Made by a program: the position numbers and the translations under genes. Below the pieces are notes generated by a model that was not told where the DNA came from, ran no database searches, and was given only the letters and a program-made list of their open reading frames with translations. Below, one piece after another: positions 44,319 through 53,792 of a DNA stretch of 64,000 nt. This DNA comes from JADHLJ01 sp038118725. GTDB taxonomy: Bacteria > Pseudomonadota > Alphaproteobacteria > Thalassobaculales > Thalassobaculaceae. Where the stretch lies: positions 1 through 64,000 of the forward strand of contig JAYOIK010000016.1 in the NCBI GenBank assembly GCA_038118725.1, written 5' to 3'. How positions within the stretch are numbered: position 1 is the stretch's first letter; every line of letters starts with the position of its first letter.

Positions 44319-45893
44319 ATGTCGGAAGAAATCGTGTTGGCGGAACCGGTTGAAGCGGAACGCGGCGGGCGACGTCGCGGCGGCGGCGGGCGCGACGCCC
44401 GGCGGGCCGCGCGCAATCAGCCCAAGCTGGTCCAGTTTCCCTATATCTCGCGCAAGGTTCCGGTCTTCGATGTCTTGGGCGACGAGGGGCTGGAGATCAT
44501 CGAGCACAACGCCGACACGATCCTTGAGGAGATCGGCATCGAGTTTCGCGATGATCTCGAGGCCCTGGAGATGTGGCGCGAGGCTGGAGCGGATGTCGAC
44601 GGGGTTCGGGTTCGCATGCCCCGTGGCCTCTGCCGCCAGCTTGCCAAGACCGCGCCGTCGAGCTTCACCCAGCACGCGCGCAATCCGGAGCGCTCGGTGG
44701 AAATCGGCGGTAAGAACACGGTCTTCGCGCCGGTCTACGGCCCGCCCTTCGTCAGCGATCTGGACGGTGGTCGGCGCTACGCGACGATGGCTGATTTCGA
44801 GAACTTCGTGAAACTGGCCTATCTCTCGCCGACGATGCATCATTCCGGCGGCACCGTCTGCGAGCCGGTCGATCTGCCCGTCAACAAGCGGCATTTCGAC
44901 ATGATCTACGCGCATATGAAATACAGCGACAAGCCGTTCATGGGGTCCGTCACCGCGCCCGAGCGCGCCACCGACACCATCGAGATGGCGCGGCTTCTTT
45001 TCGGCGCCGACTATCTGGAAGATCACACGGTTCTGACCAGCCTGATCAACGCCAATTCGCCGATGACCTGGGACGGCACCATGCTGGGCGCGCTCAAGAC
45101 CTATGCGCGCGCCAACCAGGCGGTGATCACCGCGCCGTTCATCCTCGCGGGCGCGATGTCGCCGGTGACGGTGGCCGGCACGCTCGCGCAGACCCTGGCC
45201 GAGGCGCTGGCGGGGATCGCCTTCGCGCAGCTCTGCCGTCCGGGCGCGCCGGTGATCTTCGGCAGCTTCGCGAGCTCGATCTCGATGCAGTCCGGCGCAC
45301 CGACCTTCGGCACACCCGAGCCGGCCCTGGTGCTCTATGGTTGCGCGCAACTGGCCCGGCGTCTCAATGTTCCGTTCCGGTCCGGCGGCTCGCTTTGCGG
45401 CTCCAAGACACCGGACGCCCAAGCCGCGTATGAGTCGGCGAACACCTTGCTGCCGACCTGCATGGCCGGCGTCAATTTCGTCCTCCATGCCGCCGGGTGG
45501 CTGGAAGGCGGCCTCGTCTCATCCTACGAGAAATTCGTCATGGACGCGGATCAGTTGGCGATGATGCAGACCATGCTCTCGGGCATCGATCTGTCGGAGA
45601 ACGGCCAAGCCATGGACGCCATTCGCGAGGTCGGTCCCGGCGCGCATTTCCTGGGTTGCGCGCATACCCAGGCGAATTTCGAAAGCGCGTTCTTCCGCTC
45701 GAACATCGCCGATAACGGAACCTTTGAGCAGTGGGAACTGGAGGGCGGCCGCGATGCCCATGTCCGCGCGTCGGGCCTGGTCAAGAAGATGCTCGGCGAG
45801 TACGAAGCACCGGCCATCGACCCGGGCGTGGATGAGTCAATCCGCGACTACATCGCCCAGCGCAAGGCGAGTTTCCCAGACTCGAATATTTAA
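44319..45893 (+). CDS. Non-pyrrolysine MttB-family methyltransferase
   Basis: 524-aa member of the trimethylamine methyltransferase (MttB) superfamily with a TIM-barrel fold. The frame contains no in-frame amber codon, so it lacks pyrrolysine and belongs with the MtgB-like group. Characterised members of that group demethylate quaternary amines such as glycine betaine, proline betaine or carnitine onto a corrinoid protein. A basic low-complexity leader (RGGRRRGGGGRDARR) precedes the barrel. ATG 44319 has GGGAG eight bases upstream. No corrinoid protein or RamA-type activator is visible in the window, so the methyl acceptor is unclear. Betaine is a natural candidate given the nearby N-methyl-amine genes. 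Confidence 0.84.
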   Translation: MSEEIVLAEPVEAERGGRRRGGGGRDARRAARNQPKLVQFPYISRKVPVFDVLGDEGLEIIEHNADTILEEIGIEFRDDLEALEMWREAGADVDGVRVRMPRGLCRQLAKTAPSSFTQHARNPERSVEIGGKNTVFAPVYGPPFVSDLDGGRRYATMADFENFVKLAYLSPTMHHSGGTVCEPVDLPVNKRHFDMIYAHMKYSDKPFMGSVTAPERATDTIEMARLLFGADYLEDHTVLTSLINANSPMTWDGTMLGALKTYARANQAVITAPFILAGAMSPVTVAGTLAQTLAEALAGIAFAQLCRPGAPVIFGSFASSISMQSGAPTFGTPEPALVLYGCAQLARRLNVPFRSGGSLCGSKTPDAQAAYESANTLLPTCMAGVNFVLHAAGWLEGGLVSSYEKFVMDADQLAMMQTMLSGIDLSENGQAMDAIREVGPGAHFLGCAHTQANFESAFFRSNIADNGTFEQWELEGGRDAHVRASGLVKKMLGEYEAPAIDPGVDESIRDYIAQRKASFPDSNI

Positions 45894-45919
45894 GCTGGCT
45901 TTTACCTTGACGGTGGCCC

Positions 45920-46360
45920 CTAGGCGGTCGGCACGGTGACGGTGTCGAACCAGTAGTGCTCCAGGGAGGCGAATAGATCGCGCAGCGCCGCGAAGCCGGT
46001 CGGCTTCGTGACAAACGAACTCGCGCCCATCTGATAGCAGCGCTTGATGTCTTGGCGGGAATCCGACGTCGTCAGAATGACGACCGGCAGATCCTTCAAC
46101 GTGTCGTCATCTCGAATTTCGGAAAGCGCCTCGAAACCGTTCTTGCGTGGCATGTTGAGGTCCAGCAGCACCAGGTGCGGTCGTTTCGCGCCGCCGTGAT
46201 CGCCTTCGCGTCGAAGATATTCAAGCAATTCCTGACCGTCCTGGACGACGTTGAATTCCAGGACCGATCCAATATCCTCGATCGCCATCTCGGCCAATTT
46301 GCATGTGGCAGCGTCATCTTCCGCCAAAACAACGACGCCCTGGGTCACGCTTCTCGCCAC
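45920..46360 (-). CDS. Single-domain response regulator (Rcp1/CheY-like)
   Basis: 146-aa stand-alone receiver. The acidic pair EDD is at residues 14-16, the phospho-acceptor in LLDLNMP, a switch Thr in ILTTSD and a Lys in FVTKP. The C-terminal extension with HYW is typical of Rcp1-like regulators partnered with bacteriophytochrome- or PAS-type kinases. No kinase is adjacent. The five-PAS kinase 30 kb away already has its own partner. The 162-bp upstream region is AT-richer than average and probably holds its promoter. Confidence 0.88.
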   Translation of the reverse strand: MARSVTQGVVVLAEDDAATCKLAEMAIEDIGSVLEFNVVQDGQELLEYLRREGDHGGAKRPHLVLLDLNMPRKNGFEALSEIRDDDTLKDLPVVILTTSDSRQDIKRCYQMGASSFVTKPTGFAALRDLFASLEHYWFDTVTVPTA

Positions 46361-46522
46361 AACCGCCCCTTACTGTCATTTCGTAAAAATTCGGTTAACA
46401 AACTCGTTCACTCAAGTTCCGGATCGTGACTGATTTTCGCCCCATTGCCAATGCCGTAATACCAACGAGATGTTGAAAAACTCACACATCGGACCGAAAT
46501 CCGACACTCTTCACCCAATCGG

Positions 46523-47020
46523 CTACCCGGAGGACAGGTTCAAGCTATAGATCCAATAGCGAAATCCGTAGATTCTCGGAATCTCCCGGACCAGCCCGAA
46601 GCCCATTTCCTCATAGAGCGCGCGCGCCTCGGTCATCGCCTCGTTCGTGTGCAGCCCGAAGGTCTCGACACCATCGGAACGCGCCAAACCGAGGCACGCC
46701 TCGACCAGGGCTCGCGCCGCGCCGCGCCTCCGGTTCCTCGGCGGGACCGCTAGGACGCGCATGAAGGCCCAATCCTCGGGAAAGCGATCCTGCTTCATCG
46801 CGCCCGGCGCGCAGTAGACGACGGAGCCCAGAAGCGCCCCCTCCTCCAGAGCCACGAGAAGCTCTCCGCCATTGCGCAATTGGGCGGTCGCCGAAACGCT
46901 TTTCTCCATTTCCGGCCAAAGGCCGGGCGCCATCAGCGGTTCGAACTGGCGGAATGCCTCGACGGTCATCGAGGCGGCAATCTCGTATTCCTCCAGAAGA
47001 GCATGGCGAACAACGGGCAT
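46523..47020 (-). CDS. GNAT family N-acetyltransferase
   Basis: 165-aa Gcn5-related acetyltransferase. Motif A is RNRRRGAARALVEACL (the acetyl-CoA pyrophosphate loop) and the C-terminal strand is ALYEEMGFGLV. ATG 47020 follows AAAGG with 7-base spacing and is preferred over the upstream Met at 47041. It lies 36 bases downstream of the oxidase gamma subunit, on the same strand, so it may be part of that transcript. Substrate is unknown. Confidence 0.85.
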   Translation of the reverse strand: MPVVRHALLEEYEIAASMTVEAFRQFEPLMAPGLWPEMEKSVSATAQLRNGGELLVALEEGALLGSVVYCAPGAMKQDRFPEDWAFMRVLAVPPRNRRRGAARALVEACLGLARSDGVETFGLHTNEAMTEARALYEEMGFGLVREIPRIYGFRYWIYSLNLSSG

Positions 47021-47056
47021 GATCAAGCCTTTGAAGAACAACTCACTTGGGGCCGG

Positions 47057-47674
47057 TTAGCGCTCGACCCGCGCGCCGAATTCCAAGCTCGCGTCGATCA
47101 GCCAGGCCCAGAGATAGGCCGCGAAACTCGCGCGAACGACGATATCGTAGCTCGGCGCGTCATCCACCTGCCAGAAACAGATCAGGGCTTGGGCTAGATG
47201 GCTCTGGGCCGCGCGGCCCGGCGTGAAGACACGGGGATGGAGATCCAGCGCGCAGCCCTTGGCCATCACGGTTCGAGCGTCGCGCCCCGAAAGCCGGATG
47301 ACGGTCGACTGGTCGCTGGTATCGGTCACCGCGTGATGCACAGACGAGAGCGCCCGCGAAAGCGCCTCCGCCACCCCCACCTCGGCACCCGGTTCGGTGA
47401 CCAGCAACCATTCGTTCGGCGCGGTCCAGACGATGAGGGTTTCCTGATCGCCCGCCGTGGTGTTCGGGATTGTCGGCGGGGCCATCCCCAGGGCCTTGGT
47501 GACACCGGCGAGAAACGTCTTGTCGTCGGGATCACCGCGCAGGACCAGCTTGCCTCGATGTCGCCGCTCGGAAAGCACGACACCCGCGTCGGCCGGGCCA
47601 CCGACCGGACAATCGGCGGAACCGATGATCCCGTCCAACGGCGTGATGCCATCATCGCGCGAGAGATCAACCAT
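47057..47674 (-). CDS. soxG: Sarcosine oxidase / N-methylglutamate dehydrogenase gamma subunit
   Basis: 205-aa small subunit of the heterotetrameric oxidase, related in fold to GcvT domains. It shows LGMAPPTIPNTT, a WTAPNEWLLV segment and LHPRVFTPGRAAQS, which are conserved in SoxG and MgdD proteins. It overlaps the end of the alpha subunit by 8 bases. It is last of the beta-delta-alpha-gamma order. It has no cofactor of its own and is needed for assembly. Confidence 0.88.
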   Translation of the reverse strand: MVDLSRDDGITPLDGIIGSADCPVGGPADAGVVLSERRHRGKLVLRGDPDDKTFLAGVTKALGMAPPTIPNTTAGDQETLIVWTAPNEWLLVTEPGAEVGVAEALSRALSSVHHAVTDTSDQSTVIRLSGRDARTVMAKGCALDLHPRVFTPGRAAQSHLAQALICFWQVDDAPSYDIVVRASFAAYLWAWLIDASLEFGARVER

Positions 47675-50600
47675 CGGCTCGCTCCCCTTCCAAATCGAAG
47701 AATCGGGGTTCGGTCACCACCGCCTTGATGGTCTTGCCGGAGAGCGGAATGCTCAGCGTCTCGCCCATGCGTTCCGGGCCGCCCTTGACCAAGGCCATGG
47801 CGATGGATCGCCCGCAATTCGGACTGTAGTAGCTGGAGGTGACATGCCCGATCATCTCCATCGGCGGCTCGGGCAGAACGCGCTCGACGATCTGCGCGCC
47901 CTCCGGAATCACCTCGTTGGGATCCTCGGTCAACAATCCGACCAGGCGCTTGCGATCGGATTTGACGATATCGGGCCGCGCCAACGCCCGCTTTCCAATG
48001 AAGTCCGGCTTCTTCTTGGAAACGATCCAGTCCATGCAGAGATCGCCGGGCGTTACCGTGCCGTCGGTTTCCTGGCCGACGATGATGAAACCCTTTTCGG
48101 CGCGCAGCACATGCATCGCCTCGGTCCCGTAGGGGCAGATATCGTATTTCTCGCCGGCGGCCATGAGCGCCTTCCACAAAGCCAAACCGTGGCGCCTCGG
48201 CACGTTGATTTCGTAGCTCAACTCGCCGGTAAACGAGATCCGGAACACCCGCGCGGGAATGCCGGCCACCGTCCCCTCTTGCATCGACATGAACGGAAAG
48301 GCTTCGTTTGAGAGATCGATATCGCCGCACAACTCAGCCAACAACTCGCGGCATTTCGGACCACAGATCGAGGCCACCGCCCATTGTTCGGTTACCGAGG
48401 AGCAGAAGACCTTGAGGTCCGGCCACTCAGTTTGCAGCCAATCCTCCAGCCAGTCCAGCACNNNNNNNNNNGTCCAGCACCGCGCCGGCGCCGCCGGTGG
48501 TGGTGGTCATGTGGAAATGGTCCTCGGCGAGGCGCACGGTCACGCCGTCATCCATCACCATGCCGTCTTCCTTGAGCATCAGCCCATAGCGCGCCCGACC
48601 AGGGGCCAGCTTCAGCCAGGGATTGGTGTAGACACGGTTCAGGAATTCGGCGGCGTCGGGGCCCTGGATGTCGATCTTGCCGAGCGTGGTGGCATCCAGG
48701 ATACCGACGCTCGCCCGCGCGGCCAGAACCTCGCGATCCACCGCCTGGCGCATGGTCTCGCCCGGCTTCGGATAGTACCAAGCCCGCATCCACTGGCCGA
48801 CATGCTCGAACTTGGCGCCAGCTTCGCGGTGCCAGGCATCCATCGCCGTGGAGCGCACCGGATCAAACAGATCGCCGATATTGCGCCCGGCATAGGCGCC
48901 GATGGTCGAGGGCGTATAGGGCGGACGAAAGGTGGTATGTCCGACGCCCGGAACATTCGCGCCCAGCACCTCGCTCATGATCGCCAGGGCGTTGATGTTC
49001 GAGGTCTTGCCCTGATCGGTTCCCATGCCCGTGGTGGTGTAGCGTTTCAGATGCTCGACCGACTGATAGCCCTCGCGCGCGGCGAGGTGCACATCGGCGG
49101 CGGTGACGTCGTTCTGAAAATCGACAAAGTGCTTGCCGGCATGGCCCAACGGCTTGCGCCCCGGCACCACCCAAAGATCCCGGCGATCGCCTATACCCGG
49201 CTCGACAACATCGAAACTTGTCGGGGCCGTTGTCTCGAAACCGAGCGCCGCGGCGGCATCGGCCCCCGCCTTGCACCCTTGATCCAGACATTCCGCCAGG
49301 GTGAAGGCGCCGTTGCACGCGCCGGCCGAGACCTCCCGCTGGACCGAGATATCAGGAACAAAGGCCGCGATATCCTCGTTCCAGCGTAGCTTGCCGGCGC
49401 TTTGCGAGAACAGATGAACGCTCGGGGTCCAGCCACCGGAGACCGCCACCGCGTCGCATTCGATCCGCCGCGCCATTCCCGTCGCCGACGCATCGTCCGC
49501 GGTCAGCCGCATGATCTCAACGGAAGATACCCGCAGCGAACCCCGGGTGGAGACGATCGCGAATCCCGCGTGCACGGTGATCCCCGCGTCGATCGCCGCC
49601 TGAACCAGCCCGCCCTCGGCCTTGGCCCGGATATCGACGATCCCGGCGACAGCGACACCGCGCTCCTTCATGGCTAGAGCGGTTCGATAGGCGTCGTCGT
49701 TATTGGTGAACAGCAGGACCCGGCCGCCTGGTGCAACCCCGAACCGGTTAAGATAGGTCCGCGCCGCCGAGGAAAGCATGATCCCTGGACGATCGTTATC
49801 CGCGAAGACAAGCGGTCGTTCCAACGCGCCCGCCGCCAAGACCACTTGTTTCGCCCTCAGTTTCCACAGCCGCTGACGCGGCGCGTGATCCGGCGCGGCC
49901 CCGAGATGGTCGGAGACTCGCTCCAATATCGTGATGTAGTTGTGATCGTAATAGCCGGACACCGTGGCGCGACGCAGCAGGGTAGCCTCCGGCATGGCCT
50001 CGAGTTCCGCCACGGCCCGCCGGACCCAATCGAGCGCCGGCTCGCCATCGATGCTCTGATCTCGGTCGGCAAGCAAGGCGCCGCCGAATTCCGGGTTCTC
50101 GTCGGCCAGCATCACGCGGGCGCCGGCCCGCCCCGCCGCCAGGGCCGCGGCAAGACCGGCTGGGCCACCACCCGCGATCAGGACATCGACATGCCCATGC
50201 CGCTTTTCATAGCGATCCGGATCGCGTCCGGTCGGCGCCTTGCCGAGCCCGGCCGCCCGGCGGATCCAGTGCTCGTATTTCAGCCACCAACTCGCCGGCC
50301 ACATGAAGGTCTTGTAGTAAAACCCCGAGGGCAGGAACCGGTGCAGCAGATTGTTCACCGAACCGATATCGAACTTGAGGCACGGCCAGCGGTTTTGACT
50401 TGTCGCGACCAGCCCGTCACGCAGTTCGATCCGGGTTGCTCGGATATTCGGGTCGGTTCGATTGCCGTCGCCAAGCTGGATCAGCGCGTTCGGCTCTTCC
50501 GATCCCGCCGCCATGATGCCGCGCGGGCGATGATACTTGAAGCTGCGCCCGACCAGATGCACCCCGTTCGCCAAAAGCGCGGAGGCGAGGGTATCACCGC

Positions 50601-50697
50601 GGAAACCTTCATACCGGCGCCCGTCGAAGGTGAATCTCAGCGGCGCCGAGCGATCGATATCACCCGCGCCGTCGACACGGAATTCCTGGCCGCTCAT
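47667..50697 (-). CDS. soxA: Sarcosine oxidase / N-methylglutamate dehydrogenase alpha subunit
   Basis: The large subunit. An N-terminal ferredoxin-like/2Fe-2S fold domain (about 1-90) is followed by an NAD/FAD-binding domain with AGGGPAGLAAALAAGRAG (about 170-190) and a C-terminal GcvT-like domain that transfers the C1 unit to tetrahydrofolate. A run of 10 N at 48462-48471 splits the coding frame. Both flanks carry GTCCAGCAC; joining on that 9-base overlap (19 positions removed) restores one frame of about 1003 aa and yields GAVLDWLEDWLQTEW, a family-typical sequence. The gene is therefore probably intact. The start overlaps the delta-subunit stop (ATGA). Sarcosine versus N-methylglutamate as substrate is not decidable here. 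Confidence 0.88.
48462..48471. other. Scaffold gap of 10 N inside soxA
   Basis: Ten N separate two contig ends that both read GTCCAGCAC. The apparent frameshift in soxA is an assembly artefact if the ends overlap. Confidence 0.97.
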
Positions 50698-51047
50698 GAC
50701 GTCTCTCCCGAGAGCGCGTTCGCCTCGGCCGCGGTTCCGCGGCGCCAGTTCGCCTCGTAAGCCGCCTTGCCGGCCTCGCTTTTTGGCTTCTCGCCCATCG
50801 GGTAGATCTCGAGGATCTCGTTGGTCGCCGTGTTGCGCAGCATGTTGAACCAGCGCCGACAGCCATGGGAATGCGACCAGCGTTCCAGATGCGGGCCCTT
50901 TGGATTCTGTTGCATGAACAGGTATTCGGCGAATTCCTCGTCCGACAAGGCGCCGCCGTCGCGCGGCCTCAGGATATGTGCCTCGCCACCATAATGAAAC
51001 TCGGCGTCGTCACGCGGCCCGCACCAGGGGCAATCGATCAGCAGCAT
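50694..51047 (-). CDS. soxD: Sarcosine oxidase / N-methylglutamate dehydrogenase delta subunit
   Basis: 117-aa zinc-binding small subunit. CPWCG near the N-terminus and HSHGC later provide the zinc ligands, and RRWFNMLRNTATNEI is a hallmark of SoxD. ATG 51047 follows GGGGAG; upstream in-frame codons to 51182 are beta-subunit shadow. The stop overlaps the alpha-subunit start by four bases, so the two are coupled. It lies 13 bases after the beta-subunit stop. Confidence 0.9.
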   Translation of the reverse strand: MLLIDCPWCGPRDDAEFHYGGEAHILRPRDGGALSDEEFAEYLFMQQNPKGPHLERWSHSHGCRRWFNMLRNTATNEILEIYPMGEKPKSEAGKAAYEANWRRGTAAEANALSGETS

Positions 51048-51060
51048 TTCGCGTCTCCCC

Positions 51061-52365
51061 CTAATGCGCGACGCCGGCGGCGCCGTGCTCGTCGATAAGA
51101 TAACCGCCGGTGAACCGGTCAAGCGCGAAGGGCGCGGCGATCCTGTTCGGCTCGTCGCGGGCCACGAGATCCGCGAAGACATGGCCCGAGCCCGGCGTCG
51201 CCTTGAAACCGCCGGTGCCCCAACCGCAATTGAAGTAGAGATTCTTGACCGGTGTCCTGGAAATCACCGGCGAGGCATCGGGACAGGTATCGACGATACC
51301 GCCCCAGGACCGCAACATGGACAGCCGCGAGAGCACCGGGAACAGTTCCACCGCCGCCGCCAGCATCCCCTCTGGGACGTTCAGGCTGCCGCGCTGGGTA
51401 TAGGCGTTGTAGGAATCCGCGCCGGCGCCAAGCACCATCTCGCCCTTGTCGGACTGACTGATATACATGTGCACGGCATTGGACATGATAACCACGTCGA
51501 GGATCGGCTTGATCGGCTCGGAGACCAGCGCCTGCAAGGGCCGGCTGGTGATCGGCAGACGGAAGCCGGCCATCTCGGCGACCACGCCGGCATGCCCGGC
51601 GACGACACAGGCGACCTTGCCGGCCTTGATCGTCCCTTTCTCGGTTTCCACGCCCTTGACCACGCCGTTTTCGATATTGAAGCCGGTGACCGCGCAGTTC
51701 TGAATGATGTCGACACCCATCTCGTCGGCGGCGCGGGCATAACCCCATGCCACCGCGTCATGACGGGCGGTGCCGCCGCGGCGTTGGATAAAGCCACCCA
51801 TGACCGGATAGCGCAGGTTCGGATCGGTATCGATGATCGGCACGAGGCGCTTGATCTGCTCGGGGTTCATGACCTCGGAGTCGATTCCGTTCAGCCGGAT
51901 CGCCTCGACCCGCCGGGTCATCTCACGCATCTCGTGTTCCGAATGCGCCAGGGTAAGCACGCCGCGCTGGGAGAACATGGTGTTGAAGTTAAGCTCCTGG
52001 CTCAACCCTTCCCACAGCTTCATCGAATGTTCGTAGATCGCCGCGCTCTCGTCCCAGAGATAGTTGGAACGGATGATCGTGGTATTGCGCCCGGTATTGC
52101 CGCCACCGAGCCAACCCTTGTCGATCACCGCGATGTTTCTTAGCCCGTGGATCGAGGCAAGGTAATAGGCCGTCGCCAGGCCATGCCCGCCGGCGCCGAC
52201 AATCACCACGTCATATTCGGGTTTCGGTTCCGGCGATCGCCAGGCCCGCTCCCAATTCTCGTGATGGCTCAGGGCGTTACGCGCGAGGCTTAGAATGGAA
52301 TAGCGCTGCTTGCCGCCACGCAACCGCCGCATCCCCTGTCCACCGCTGTTGCCGCTCGCTGCCAT
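51061..52365 (-). CDS. soxB: Sarcosine oxidase / N-methylglutamate dehydrogenase beta subunit
   Basis: 434-aa catalytic flavoprotein subunit. It oxidises the N-methyl group at a noncovalent FAD and passes electrons to an FMN bound at the alpha/beta interface. The FAD motif is GAGGHG (57-62). LGGGNTGRNTTIIRSNY is a strong SoxB/MgdA signature. H202 in GGTARHDAVAW is at the place of the covalent FMN histidine in characterised heterotetrameric enzymes. ATG 52365, with GGAGG five bases upstream, is preferred to ATG 52377. The gene is first in beta-delta-alpha-gamma, with a 186-bp upstream region before the Gfa-like gene. Confidence 0.91.
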   Translation of the reverse strand: MAASGNSGGQGMRRLRGGKQRYSILSLARNALSHHENWERAWRSPEPKPEYDVVIVGAGGHGLATAYYLASIHGLRNIAVIDKGWLGGGNTGRNTTIIRSNYLWDESAAIYEHSMKLWEGLSQELNFNTMFSQRGVLTLAHSEHEMREMTRRVEAIRLNGIDSEVMNPEQIKRLVPIIDTDPNLRYPVMGGFIQRRGGTARHDAVAWGYARAADEMGVDIIQNCAVTGFNIENGVVKGVETEKGTIKAGKVACVVAGHAGVVAEMAGFRLPITSRPLQALVSEPIKPILDVVIMSNAVHMYISQSDKGEMVLGAGADSYNAYTQRGSLNVPEGMLAAAVELFPVLSRLSMLRSWGGIVDTCPDASPVISRTPVKNLYFNCGWGTGGFKATPGSGHVFADLVARDEPNRIAAPFALDRFTGGYLIDEHGAAGVAH

Positions 52366-52551
52366 GGCCCCCTCCATTGGTAACTTCCTGGTCCCATCCC
52401 AGCTTTCGGACCCAGGTGAAACGAGAACCTATTAGTCTCGCGGATCGGGGGTTGCCAGCGCCCGACATGCCTTGGCGCGGACGCGACAGAGCCGGCTTCA
52501 ATCGAGACAAACCGTCTCGCGGCGGGACGTCATGCCCAGACCAACCCGCTA

Positions 52552-52986
52552 CTACACCATCTCCCCCGACCCACCCGCTTCCTCCGGCAGATCCTTGAAC
52601 CGCGGCAGCTCGTCGGCGATGTCGAGCACCGACTCGCCGTGGAAGACGTGGAAGCTCGGCTGGAAATCCAGGCTCGGCAGGACGCTGGAATAGACGTCGA
52701 TATAGGGACCCCCGGGGTGTTCGCTCATCACATGGCCGCCGCATTTTCGGCAGAACTTTCGCAGGCTGCCGGGAGTCTTGGCGTAGGTCGCAAGGTCCTC
52801 GCTACCCTGGGTGACGGTGACCTGGCTCGGCTCCCACAGCGTGAAGCCGTTGACCGGTGCCGCCGCCCAGGCGCGGCAGTCGGCGCAGTGGCAATAGCCC
52901 ATCCGCATCGGCGCCCCGCGGACCTCGATCCGGACCGCGCCGCAGAAGCATTGACCCTTGTGAATGGTGGTCTCGTCGTTGGACAT
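52552..52986 (-). CDS. GFA family zinc protein (formaldehyde-activating-like)
   Basis: 144-aa beta-sheet protein of the GFA/CENP-V family. The zinc cysteines are C13-x-C15, C32-x-C34-x2-C37 and C79-x2-C82. The family is named for glutathione-dependent formaldehyde activation, although the enzymatic role of many members is unproven. Position just upstream of the oxidase operon, on the same strand, suggests handling of formaldehyde released by N-demethylation (inference). A GGAGA site precedes ATG 52986. It lies 19 bases after the SDR. Confidence 0.82.
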   Translation of the reverse strand: MSNDETTIHKGQCFCGAVRIEVRGAPMRMGYCHCADCRAWAAAPVNGFTLWEPSQVTVTQGSEDLATYAKTPGSLRKFCRKCGGHVMSEHPGGPYIDVYSSVLPSLDFQPSFHVFHGESVLDIADELPRFKDLPEEAGGSGEMV

Positions 52987-53005
52987 CCCGATTCTCCGCC
53001 TGTCA

Positions 53006-53758
53006 CTAGCAGGTGTAGTTCATGCCGAGCCGGCCACCGTCGGCGTAGATGGTCTCGCCGGTGATGTAGCTCGCCTTGTCGCTGGCCAGGAAGGCGACGA
53101 TATCGCCGATCTCGCGTGGCCTGCCGATGCGTTTCAGCGGCGTGCGGGACATCACCATCTCCATCGCCTGGGGGTTGGCGTTGACGCCGGCCATCATCGC
53201 CGTGTCGATGGATCCGGGGCCGACCGCGTTGACCCGAATACCGTGCGGCGCCAGGGCGAGCGCGGCGGCCTTGGTCAGCTGCATGACCCCGCCCTTGGAC
53301 GCGCAATAGGCGGCGATCGAGGGGATCGCGACCTGGGCGTTGACCGAGGACATGTTGACGATCGATCCCTGGATCCCCGCCGCGATCATCGCCTTGGCGG
53401 CGCGTTGGGTCGCCAGGAACGTGCCGGTCAGGTTGACGTCGATCACGCTACGGAACTGTTCGACCGAGGTTTCCAGGAACTCTCCCGGCGCGGCGATCCC
53501 GGCGCAGTTGACCAGGATAGAGACCGGACCGAGCTGGTCTTCGATGCGGTCGAACAGGGCGCTGATCTGGTCCGGATCGCCCATGTCACAGGTCATCGCG
53601 ACCGCGTCTCCGCCGAGCTTTTCCGCTGCTTCCTTGACACCGTCCTCGTTGATATCGGCGAGCACGACACGCGCTCCGTTCTCGGCGATCGCCTCGGCCG
53701 AGGCATAGCCGATGCCCTGGGCGGCGCCGGTGACCAGCGCGATGGGTTGGTCGGACAT
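53006..53758 (-). CDS. Short-chain dehydrogenase/reductase
   Basis: 250-aa classical SDR with TGAAQGIG, an aspartate at the end of beta-2 (LADIN), NCAG, a catalytic Ser in NMSSVNA and YCASK. It ends YADGGRLGMNY. GGGAG precedes ATG 53758. It lies 34 bases downstream of the DadA/PuuB-like oxidase on the same strand and 19 bases upstream of the Gfa-like gene, so these three are likely cotranscribed. Oxidation of an aldehyde- or hydroxy-intermediate is possible; substrate unknown. Confidence 0.87.
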   Translation of the reverse strand: MSDQPIALVTGAAQGIGYASAEAIAENGARVVLADINEDGVKEAAEKLGGDAVAMTCDMGDPDQISALFDRIEDQLGPVSILVNCAGIAAPGEFLETSVEQFRSVIDVNLTGTFLATQRAAKAMIAAGIQGSIVNMSSVNAQVAIPSIAAYCASKGGVMQLTKAAALALAPHGIRVNAVGPGSIDTAMMAGVNANPQAMEMVMSRTPLKRIGRPREIGDIVAFLASDKASYITGETIYADGGRLGMNYTC

Positions 53759-53792
53759 GGGGTTACTCCCGTTAGAGACCTGGTTTCGTCGG

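Noticed and set aside
44319..45893. Pyrrolysine-containing trimethylamine methyltransferase
   Set aside because: There is no in-frame TAG and no pyrrolysine or corrinoid genes are visible.
47667..50697. soxA as a frameshifted pseudogene
   Set aside because: The frame change coincides with the 10-N gap and disappears when the 9-base overlap of contig ends is collapsed.
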